A stretch of DNA of 37,556 nt. Origin: Algiphilus sp. (lineage in GTDB: Bacteria; Pseudomonadota; Gammaproteobacteria; Nevskiales; Nevskiaceae). A model generated the notes under the pieces. It saw only the letters and a program-made list of their open reading frames with translations. It did no database searches and was not told the origin of the DNA. The position numbers and the translations under genes are program-made. Location: positions 1-37,556 of the forward strand of contig JALEHA010000176.1 of assembly GCA_022763315.1 (NCBI GenBank). The letters are read 5' to 3'. Every line of letters starts with the position of its first letter. Within the stretch, counting starts at the first letter, position 1. Positions 1 to 6,989 of the stretch are shown here, one piece after another.

Positions 1-605
1 ACAAGATCGGCGTCCAGCGCGCGCCGGCGGGCGGCAAAGACAAAGCAATCGTCATAATCCGGACAGCGCGTGCCCAGGCAATTGTCCGCGGTCGAGGTCA
101 CACGGGGGCGCAGTGGGTCCTGATCGGCGAGCTTGCCGTAGTCAGCCAGTTCCCCCGATGCCGAGGCTTCCATGAATTGGCGCAGTGACAGGATGCGCGC
201 GCTGTCCGTGCCCGGCTGTTCCGCCGCCTGCTTCAGCCGATAGCGACAAAGATAGTTGGCCCGGCCCTTGAGCAACGCGGTGCGCACCGGCATGCCAAGA
301 GCCTCCAGCAGGCGCGGAAGGTCGCGCTCGTAGAGCTGATCCTGGAGATTTTTGGTGCCCGTGCTGACCACGGTGCGCTTGCCCGACAGCACGGCGGGGA
401 GCAGATAGGCCATCGTCTTGCCGGTCCCGGTGCCGGCCTCGACCAGCAAGGTGGCGCTGTCCGTAATGGCTTGTGCGACCTGCTCGGCCATATCCCGCTG
501 AACACGACGCTCACTGAAACCAGGAATGCGCTGGGCCAGCGCGCCGCCGGCGGCGAGCTCCCGGCTTGCCTGCCGCGTCAGCGATGCGTCGGGATCAATC
601 TCCAC
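1..605 (-). CDS. yoaA: ATP-dependent DNA helicase YoaA (DinG/XPD-like), C-terminal part beyond window
   Basis: Superfamily 2 iron-sulfur DNA helicase of the XPD/DinG group, probably YoaA, which in E. coli works with the polymerase III chi subunit in repair of stalled forks. About 201 residues are present; the rest lies left of the window. Visible are the Q-motif-like segment around RRVQRDMAEQ (34-43), Walker A EAGTGTGKT (56-64), a motif Ia region STGTKNLQDQLY (81-92), and four cysteines at 120, 176, 181 and 187 in the spacing expected for the 4Fe-4S cluster. The start is taken as GTG at 605, inside the end of the upstream lipoprotein gene. The first ATG (491) would delete the conserved Q-motif region. 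No strong ribosome site is visible, so translation is probably coupled to the overlapping gene. DinG is the main alternative, but the motif wording is closer to YoaA. Confidence 0.88.
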   Translation of the reverse strand, partial: MEIDPDASLTRQASRELAAGGALAQRIPGFSERRVQRDMAEQVAQAITDSATLLVEAGTGTGKTMAYLLPAVLSGKRTVVSTGTKNLQDQLYERDLPRLLEALGMPVRTALLKGRANYLCRYRLKQAAEQPGTDSARILSLRQFMEASASGELADYGKLADQDPLRPRVTSTADNCLGTRCPDYDDCFVFAARRRALDADL

Positions 606-1203
606 CCGTCTGGCGCAGGCGCGCTTGCTCCGCTTGCTGACGGGCGAGCTGCGCACCCTGGGTATCGCCCTGCTGCCGGCGTGCGTCGGCGAGGGTGCGC
701 CAGTTGCGCGCTTCCAGGTACGGGTTGCCGCGTGCCAGGCTGTTGGCCCGGTCTGCCGTGGCTGCCGCCTGCTGCGACTCCCCCGCTTGCAGGCGGACTT
801 CGGCCAGGCGGGCCCAGACAAAGGCGTTGCGAGGCTCGATACGCAACGCCCGCTCCAGCACCGCAATCGCGGTTTCGGGACGCCCCTCGCGCGCCGCCTG
901 ATCGGCTTGTTTCACCAGACTCACCACCGCGGGCCCGCTCACCTCCTCGACCTTGCGCGGGTACTGCTCAGTCAGCGCCTCGGGCTGCTCCCGTTCCGGT
1001 GGCTGGTAGATGGCGACTTCGGTACCGTCTCGGGGCGCCTGCCGCTGCCCGGTCGCCGTCTCCTCATCCTGTGCAGGCGCCGAGGACGACGGGCCAGTCA
1101 CCGTTCCCGTGGTGCGTTCCTGCGGCAGGGTGCCGCAGGCACCCAGCGTCAGAGACAGCACAACCAGCACACCACGTGTCATTGCCACAGGCGCTGAAAC
1201 CAT
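595..1203 (-). CDS. lpoP: TPR lipoprotein, probable PBP1b activator (LpoP-type)
   Basis: Predicted outer-membrane lipoprotein of 202 residues. It has a short signal peptide ending in the lipobox LGAC (Cys23), then a Pro/Ser/Thr/Gln-rich linker (about 24-90), then helical tetratricopeptide repeats (about 92-195; for example PETAIAVLERALRIEPRN and the following AFVWARLAEVRLQAGE). It directly follows mrcB. In Pseudomonas, a TPR lipoprotein (LpoP) encoded next to the PBP1b gene activates that synthase, so the same role is inferred here from architecture and position. Two starts are possible. ATG 1203 has GGAG seven bases upstream. ATG 1182 forms an ATGA overlap with the mrcB stop and gives a shorter signal peptide. 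The 3' end overlaps the GTG start of yoaA. Function is inferred, not shown by a unique motif. Confidence 0.85.
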   Translation of the reverse strand: MVSAPVAMTRGVLVVLSLTLGACGTLPQERTTGTVTGPSSSAPAQDEETATGQRQAPRDGTEVAIYQPPEREQPEALTEQYPRKVEEVSGPAVVSLVKQADQAAREGRPETAIAVLERALRIEPRNAFVWARLAEVRLQAGESQQAAATADRANSLARGNPYLEARNWRTLADARRQQGDTQGAQLARQQAEQARLRQTGGD

Positions 1204-3461
1204 CCACGCACTCCTTCGGAGGTGTCGCTACCCGCACAGGGGGCCTCGCGCTCCGGCGCAAAACCCTCGATGAAGGGCAACGAGATCACTTTCTGGCACC
1301 CTTCGCCCGCGCGCAAGCCGCTGTCGCGGTCAATCTGCACCTGTGTCACGCTTGAAGGCATAAAGGGGTCGTAACTCTGTAGGTCGAGGGCCGCCATGGT
1401 AGCCGACCACAATGGCAGCGCGCCGCTGGCTCCGCTCAGCCCGGTGGGCTGGTTGTCATCGCGGCCGACCCAGAACACGCCCACCCGGTCACCGCCGAAA
1501 CCCGCGAACCAGGCGTCCCGATAGCCGTCCGTGGTACCGGTCTTGCCAGCCAGCCGCGTGCTCGGCTCAATCCAGCGGTAAACGCCACTGCCGGTACCGA
1601 AGATGGCCACTTGCTCAAGCGCCCAGTTGGTCAGGTAGGTGGGCGCTTCGTCGAGTCCGCGTTCCACCTGCATTCCGTAGCGGGTTAAAGGCTCGCCCTG
1701 CGCGTCCGTCACCTCGCGAATGCCGGTCAATGGGTAGCGGAAGCCACCGCTGGCGAGCGTGCTGAACATCTGCGCCACCTCCATCGGCGACAGATCAATG
1801 GCGCCCAGGGCAAGCGAAGGCAGTGCTGCCGGTGCGCGCTCCAAACCGGCCGCCTGCATGGTGCGCGCAACCGCCTTGGGCGTGACGGCGAGCCCGAGGT
1901 GCGCCGTCGCCAGATTGTAGGAGCGCGCCAGGGCTTCATACAGGCGCACCTCACCGTAGACCGCGTCCGCATCATAATTCTTCGGTTCCCAGACGGAGCC
2001 ATTGGGCATTTCGAGGCGCAGTGGCTTGTCCTCCAGCAGGCTGTACAGGTGAAACCGTTCGGGTTGTGAGAGTGCGGTGTGATAGACGAAGGGCTTGGCC
2101 AACGAGCCGATGGGCCGCCGTGCGTCCAAGGCGCGGTTGAAACCGCGATAGCGCCCTTCCCGCCCGCCGGCCAGCGCGGCCACTTCGCCACTTTCCGTGC
2201 GCGTAATCAGTGCAGCAGCTTCCAGGCTGCCTTCCTCAATGCCGCGCTGCGCCTCGATCCGTTCCAGACCATCGCGGATGTGGCGTTCCAGCTCGGCCTG
2301 TGCGTGCGGATCGAGGGTGGTGAAGATGCGCAGGCCCTCACTCTGCAGGTCTTCCTTGCGGTAGTCGGCTTCGAGCTGCCGCCGCACCAGATCGACAAAG
2401 GCCGGGTAGCGCACGGCGCCGCCGTCGCCATCGCTTTCCACACCCAGCGGAGCGGCGACAGCACGTTGATAGGTCTCCTCGGTGATCAAGCCGTCATCCC
2501 GGAAGAGACGGAGGACCAGATCACGTCGCCCACGCGCGCGCTCGGGATGCCGGCGCGGGTTGTAGTAGGAAGCCCCTTTTGCCAGCGAAATCAACAAGGC
2601 TGTCTCGGCGGCGTTGAGTTCCGAAACCGGCTTGTTGAAGTAGTGGCCCGCCGCCAGCCCAAAACCGTGAATCGCGCGGCTGCCATCCTGACCCAGGAAG
2701 ATCTCGTTGATGTAGGCCTCGAGCACCTCTTCCTTGTCGTAATGCAACTCAAGCAGGATCGCCATGATGGCCTCCTTGATCTTGCGCTGCAGGTTCTGAT
2801 CCAGCGTGAGGAAGAAGTTGCGCACCAGCTGCTGGGTGATCGTGCTGCCCCCCTGCACCACCCTGCCGGCCTTGATGTTGGCCACCATCGCACGCGCGAT
2901 ACCGCGCAGCGAAACGCCCCAGTGGGAATAGAAATGGCGGTCTTCGACCAGGATGATGCCCTTGGCGAGCAATTCCGGCACTTCTTCGCGGCGCAACAGG
3001 AGGCGATCCTCGGCACGCGCGGCATGGATGCTGCCGATGGCCAGCGGGTCGATCCTTACCAGGGCGTGACTGCTGGACACACCCGGCTCCACGATCTCGC
3101 GGATGCCACTGGCATCGAATCGCACGAACAGCCGTCGCGACGGTTCCCTGCCGTCCCAGTACTGAAAGGCGCGGCTGACCAGATCGACCGCACGCCCGGA
3201 CTGGGCGTAACTGCCAGGCTTGGAGGGCGTGCCGACCTTGCGATAGCCCAGCCGATCAAGCTCCCGCGCCAGGGCCTGCGCGTCCATGGTCTTGCCGGGG
3301 TAGAGCTCCAAGGGCGCAGCGAATACCTTCGAGGGCACCGCCCAGCGCACACCTGCAAAGCGCTCCCGGATCACCTGATCGAGATAGAGAATATACAGGC
3401 TGCCGGCGACCAGGCCGACGGCCAGAGTCACCAGCGCGGCGACGCGCAGCTTGGATCGCAC
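1179..3461 (-). CDS. mrcB: Penicillin-binding protein 1B, bifunctional transglycosylase/transpeptidase
   Basis: Class A PBP of 760 residues that polymerises lipid II glycan strands and cross-links peptides in the periplasm. It has a short cytoplasmic N-terminus, one membrane anchor (about 6-28), a UB2H-like region (about 55-150), and a GT51 transglycosylase domain with the catalytic glutamate in VEDRHF (Glu173) and the GGSTITQQL motif (204-212). The transpeptidase domain has SLAK (Ser453), SYN (514-516) and KTG (640-642). Two C-terminal cysteines (722, 742) could pair. All catalytic motifs are intact and the length fits PBP1b. The start is a GTG with only a weak ribosome site. The stop overlaps the possible ATG of the following TPR lipoprotein, which suggests the synthase and its activator are made together. 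Confidence 0.95.
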   Translation of the reverse strand: MRSKLRVAALVTLAVGLVAGSLYILYLDQVIRERFAGVRWAVPSKVFAAPLELYPGKTMDAQALARELDRLGYRKVGTPSKPGSYAQSGRAVDLVSRAFQYWDGREPSRRLFVRFDASGIREIVEPGVSSSHALVRIDPLAIGSIHAARAEDRLLLRREEVPELLAKGIILVEDRHFYSHWGVSLRGIARAMVANIKAGRVVQGGSTITQQLVRNFFLTLDQNLQRKIKEAIMAILLELHYDKEEVLEAYINEIFLGQDGSRAIHGFGLAAGHYFNKPVSELNAAETALLISLAKGASYYNPRRHPERARGRRDLVLRLFRDDGLITEETYQRAVAAPLGVESDGDGGAVRYPAFVDLVRRQLEADYRKEDLQSEGLRIFTTLDPHAQAELERHIRDGLERIEAQRGIEEGSLEAAALITRTESGEVAALAGGREGRYRGFNRALDARRPIGSLAKPFVYHTALSQPERFHLYSLLEDKPLRLEMPNGSVWEPKNYDADAVYGEVRLYEALARSYNLATAHLGLAVTPKAVARTMQAAGLERAPAALPSLALGAIDLSPMEVAQMFSTLASGGFRYPLTGIREVTDAQGEPLTRYGMQVERGLDEAPTYLTNWALEQVAIFGTGSGVYRWIEPSTRLAGKTGTTDGYRDAWFAGFGGDRVGVFWVGRDDNQPTGLSGASGALPLWSATMAALDLQSYDPFMPSSVTQVQIDRDSGLRAGEGCQKVISLPFIEGFAPEREAPCAGSDTSEGVRGWFQRLWQ

Positions 3462-3494
3462 AAATTGCTCGGTTGGCCTTCAGTAGCGGCCGAT

Positions 3495-3500
3495 ATTGTA
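3495..3500 (-). promoter_or_regulatory. Possible -10 element of mrcB
   Basis: TACAAT on the minus strand, 34 bases before the GTG start of mrcB, in the 91-base gap after phoU. It matches five of six bases of the sigma-70 -10 consensus. No matching -35 hexamer is seen at 16-18 bases, so this is a weak call. Confidence 0.3.
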
Positions 3501-3552
3501 GCCGCCTCGCGGCACAACCCGCGCCGGCGTGGCGCCAGCGCCCGGGAAAGCG

Positions 3553-4278
3553 CTATTGCGCGTCGCGCACAATCTCCTCAACGCGGGCGATGTCAACGTA
3601 GCGCACATCCTGGCCAGTCACCATGTAGATGGTGTGCTCGCCGATGTTGCGCGCGTGGTCACCGATGCGTTCGAGTGCACGGACCGCCCACATCAGGTCC
3701 ACCGCGCGCTTGATGTTGCGCGCGTCTTCCAGCATGTAGGTCATGTTGAGTCGGATGATCTCCTCATGCTCGCGGTCGACCTTGTCGTCTTCGCGGGCGA
3801 CACGCAGCGCCGCCTCCGGGTCCATCCGCGCGAAACCGTCGAGGGCGCCGCGCAGCATTTTCTGCACGTGCAGGCCAAGATTCTCCGCCTCGGTAAAGGC
3901 GTCCGCGTGACGGCCGCGGGCGTCGGTCAGACGCGTCGCCATCTTGTAGACCTTCTTCGCCTCGTCGCCGATGCGCTCGAGATCGACAATGATGCGCGAC
4001 ACCGTCAGCACCAGGCGAAGATCGCTGGCGGTCGGCTGGCGCCGCGCGATCAGCTCGGCAATCGACTCGTCAATCGATACCTCGAGCGTATTCACCTTGC
4101 GGTCTTCCGCCTTCACTTCCTTGAGGTCGGGCGCGCGACCGGAGGCCAGGGCCTCCACGGCGTCGCTGAGCAGCTGCTCAACGATGCCCCCCATGCTGAG
4201 CACACGCTCGCGCAGGTCTTCGATCTCCTCGTTGAACTCTTTCGAGATGTGCTTGCCCAGCGAAGACTTGTCGATCAT
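3553..4278 (-). CDS. phoU: Phosphate signalling regulator PhoU
   Basis: Cytoplasmic all-helical protein that links the PstSCAB transporter to PhoR and keeps the Pho response off when phosphate is plentiful. It has two PhoU repeats (about 15-105 and 120-215), each with the E/DXXXD-type metal-binding signature (ERIGDEAKK in the first, ERIGDHARN in the second). The ATG at 4278 has GGAGG five bases upstream and gives 241 residues, the length of E. coli PhoU. In-frame codons upstream of it add only a low-quality extension. It is the last gene of the pst block, 165 bases after pstB. That gap holds a lone CTGTAAC half-site but no full PHO box. Confidence 0.95.
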   Translation of the reverse strand: MIDKSSLGKHISKEFNEEIEDLRERVLSMGGIVEQLLSDAVEALASGRAPDLKEVKAEDRKVNTLEVSIDESIAELIARRQPTASDLRLVLTVSRIIVDLERIGDEAKKVYKMATRLTDARGRHADAFTEAENLGLHVQKMLRGALDGFARMDPEAALRVAREDDKVDREHEEIIRLNMTYMLEDARNIKRAVDLMWAVRALERIGDHARNIGEHTIYMVTGQDVRYVDIARVEEIVRDAQ

Positions 4279-4443
4279 GGAGGCCTCCGAAACCATTGTT
4301 GTTGTGGGGCGCGACGCGCGGGTCACCTGCCGTAAGCTACGCCGGTTAGGTTACAGACAATGCACTCGCAAGGGGCAGCATCGCCAACGGCACGACGGAC
4401 GGCGCCGGGGCGCCCTCCCCCAGCCGCATCCCGCCGGCACCGA

Positions 4444-5280
4444 CTAACCGAAGCGGCCGGTGATGTAGTCTTCCGTTTCCTTCTGCTTCGGATTGGTGAA
4501 GATGCGACGCGTATCGTCGAACTCCACCACTTCCCCGAGATAGAGATAGGCCGTATAGTCGGACACGCGCGCTGCCTGCTGCATGTTGTGCGTGACGATG
4601 ACGATGGTGTACTTCTTCTTCAGCTCGGTGATCAGCTCTTCGACCTTGGCCGTGGAAATCGGATCCAGCGCCGAGCAGGGTTCGTCGAGCAGCATGACTT
4701 CCGGCTCGATGGCGATGGCGCGCGCGATGACGAGACGCTGCTGCTGGCCACCAGACATGCCGAAGGCATTGTCGTCCAGACGATCCTTCACCTCATCCCA
4801 GAGCGCAGCGCCGCGCAGCGCCTTCTCGACGGCTTCGGACAGCACGCGCTTGTCGTTTACGCCCTGCAGACGCAGGCCGTAGGCCACATTCTCGAAAATC
4901 GACTTCGGAAAGGGGTTGGGCTTCTGAAACACCATGCCTACCCGTCGACGCAGCGCAGCCACATCGACGCGCTTGTCGTAGATGTCGTCCTCATCGATAC
5001 GGATCAGCCCTTCCACGCGACAGCTGTCGACCAAATCGTTCATGCGATTGAAACACCGCAGCAGCGTCGACTTGCCGCAGCCCGAGGGTCCGATGAAAGC
5101 CGTGACCCGGCCGCGCGGGATCTTGAGATTGATGTTCTTCAGCGCCTGCGACTCGCCGTAGAACAGATTCAGATTGCGGACCTCGATGCAGGGATCTTCA
5201 TCGGACAGCGATCGCATCTCGCCGTTGGAAAGACCAGGACGGCTGCCAGGCATCGGGACTTGCGGGGACTGCTCCACCAT
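4444..5280 (-). CDS. pstB: Phosphate ABC transporter ATP-binding protein PstB
   Basis: ATPase that powers high-affinity phosphate import through PstC/PstA. The 278 residues contain Walker [10 protein letters not shown] (64-72), the Q-loop in VFQKPNPFP (118-126), the ABC signature MSGGQQQR (175-182), Walker B VMLLDEP (195-201) with the catalytic glutamate, and the H-loop histidine in VTHNMQQ. About 30 residues precede the first strand of the domain, which is common in proteobacterial PstB. ATG 5280 has GGAG five bases upstream. The gene begins 21 bases after the pstA stop and is clearly part of the pst transcription unit. Confidence 0.97.
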   Translation of the reverse strand: MVEQSPQVPMPGSRPGLSNGEMRSLSDEDPCIEVRNLNLFYGESQALKNINLKIPRGRVTAFIGPSGCGKSTLLRCFNRMNDLVDSCRVEGLIRIDEDDIYDKRVDVAALRRRVGMVFQKPNPFPKSIFENVAYGLRLQGVNDKRVLSEAVEKALRGAALWDEVKDRLDDNAFGMSGGQQQRLVIARAIAIEPEVMLLDEPCSALDPISTAKVEELITELKKKYTIVIVTHNMQQAARVSDYTAYLYLGEVVEFDDTRRIFTNPKQKETEDYITGRFG

Positions 5281-5301
5281 GGGGACTCCGTTGGCGCTCG
5301 A

Positions 5302-6981
5302 TCAATCACTGTCGGCGCGGAAGCGCTCGCGCAGCCGATTACGGATCGAAATCGCCGTGAGGTTCAGGGAAATGATGATGAACAACAACATCAAGGATGT
5401 TGCATAGACCAGCGGACGCGCGGCCTCCACGTTCGGGCTCTGGAAGCCCACATCGTAGATATGGAAGCCCAGATGCATGATCTTGCGTTCCAGATGCAGG
5501 AAGGGAAACTCGCCGTCGATGGGCAAGGCTGGCGCAAGCTTGACCACACCGACCAGCATCAGCGGTGCAACCTCGCCCGCCGCGCGGGCCACCGCAAGGA
5601 TGAGCCCGGTCATCATTGCGGGCGCCGCCATCGGCAGCACGATGCGGCGCAGCGTCTCCGCCTTGGTCGCACCCAGCGCAAGACTGCCTTCGCGCACCGC
5701 ACGCGGAATGCGGGTCAGGCCCTCTTCGGTGGCGACGATCACCACCGGCAGGGTTAGCAGCGCCAGCGTCAGCGAGGCCCACAACAGACCCGGCGTACCG
5801 AACACGGGCTGTGGCGCGCGTTCGGGATAGAACAGGGCATCAATGCTGCCGCCCATGGTGTAAACGAAGAAGCCCAATCCGAAGACGCCGAAAACGATGG
5901 AGGGGACGCCGGCGAGGTTGTAGACCGAGATGCGGACGATGCGCAGGAAGGTGCCCTGACGGGCGTACTCTCGCAGGTAGATCGCTGCGATCACGCCGAA
6001 TGGTGTGACCACGATCGACATCAGAAGCACCATCGTGATGGTGCCGAAAATGGCCGGCATGATGCCGCCCTCGGTATTGGCCTCGCGCGGATAGCCGAGC
6101 ACGAATTCCTTGAACTTGACCAGGTAATAGCCGGTCTTTTCGAACACCGACATGGCATTGTTGCGCGTCGCCCGGATCAGATTGGAGAGCTTCATCTCCT
6201 TCTCGCGGCCATCGGCAGTGCGCATGGTCACCGAGGCTCGATTCAACTCGCGCATGAGTGCATCACGCTGCTCGCGCAAATCCTTGTACTGCGCGCGCGC
6301 CGTCTCGCGCTCGGCTTCAATCTCGGCCATCCGCTGCTGGTACTCACGCGCACTGATCTTGTCGCGATTGAATTCCAGGCCGCGCTCATCCAGCCGTGCC
6401 TGCTCCAAGCGGTAGTTGATGGCGCCGATCTCGTAGCGGTCGATATGTTCAAGCTCATCGACCTGCGCGCGATTCTTCTCCAGCATGGCCTTCAACTCGT
6501 CGAAGGCATTGTCGCCCCGAGCGATGACCTCGCCGTCGCGCTTGATGTTGACCAAGTAACCGTAAAAATTCCCGTATTCACGCCGTTCGAGCATGATGGC
6601 GTCATCGGGTACCCGAGTCTCAATCCGCCGCGGCTCCAGAATCCAGCGGAAATCGCTGCTGAACACATCGCGATTACCGACTTTGAACTGCGCTCTGGAG
6701 GTGAGCGCGTCGCCATCCGCCTGGCCGGCGAGATCGGTGTCCTGCAGTTGCAGCGGCGTCAGGGTCTCGGTATCGGTGATTTCGCCGAGGACGATCTCGA
6801 TTTCGCCGCTGGCGGTACGCACCTTGGTTTCAATCAGTTCCGCCGGCCAGAAGTGCCCGAAGCCGCGCACCGCGATCAGTCCGATGAGACCGATCACCAT
6901 CAGCAGGCTGACGGTGAGCGCGCCCCCGATCATCCAGATCCACGGATCGCCGCTGGCGAACCATTTGCGTGTATTCGACAT
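5302..6981 (-). CDS. pstA: Phosphate ABC transporter permease PstA, long form
   Basis: Inner-membrane permease subunit for phosphate. At 559 residues it is nearly twice the length of E. coli PstA (about 296). The canonical permease with its transmembrane helices and the EGLTRIPRAVREGSLALGAT coupling region fills about 305-545. Before it come an N-terminal membrane segment (about 14-38) and a roughly 265-residue hydrophilic region, expected to be periplasmic. This region contains a charged stretch of high coiled-coil potential (about 160-250, rich in E, R and Q at heptad-like spacing). Long PstA forms are known in gammaproteobacteria, but the role of the extra part is not established. The gene starts eight bases after the pstC stop. 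Confidence 0.95.
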   Translation of the reverse strand: MSNTRKWFASGDPWIWMIGGALTVSLLMVIGLIGLIAVRGFGHFWPAELIETKVRTASGEIEIVLGEITDTETLTPLQLQDTDLAGQADGDALTSRAQFKVGNRDVFSSDFRWILEPRRIETRVPDDAIMLERREYGNFYGYLVNIKRDGEVIARGDNAFDELKAMLEKNRAQVDELEHIDRYEIGAINYRLEQARLDERGLEFNRDKISAREYQQRMAEIEAERETARAQYKDLREQRDALMRELNRASVTMRTADGREKEMKLSNLIRATRNNAMSVFEKTGYYLVKFKEFVLGYPREANTEGGIMPAIFGTITMVLLMSIVVTPFGVIAAIYLREYARQGTFLRIVRISVYNLAGVPSIVFGVFGLGFFVYTMGGSIDALFYPERAPQPVFGTPGLLWASLTLALLTLPVVIVATEEGLTRIPRAVREGSLALGATKAETLRRIVLPMAAPAMMTGLILAVARAAGEVAPLMLVGVVKLAPALPIDGEFPFLHLERKIMHLGFHIYDVGFQSPNVEAARPLVYATSLMLLFIIISLNLTAISIRNRLRERFRADSD

Positions 6982-6989
6982 CGGCTTCC

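Noticed and set aside
2079-3713. Long plus-strand open frame of 544 codons opposite mrcB
   Set aside because: It lies antisense to the intact PBP1b gene, has no recognisable domain or ribosome site, and is the kind of shadow frame that high GC content produces.
4330-4365. CTGTAAC half-site between pstB and phoU as a further PHO box
   Set aside because: Only one half-site; the positions 11 bases to either side do not match, so there is no 7-4-7 box.
4401-4414. GGCGCC repeats near the pstB end as a terminator
   Set aside because: The two self-complementary hexamers are only two bases apart, so only a 4-bp stem can form, and no U-run follows.
4360-5757. Plus-strand open frame of 465 codons opposite pstB and part of pstA
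   Set aside because: Composition is His/Arg/Gln-rich without domain features, and it covers two clearly real genes on the other strand.
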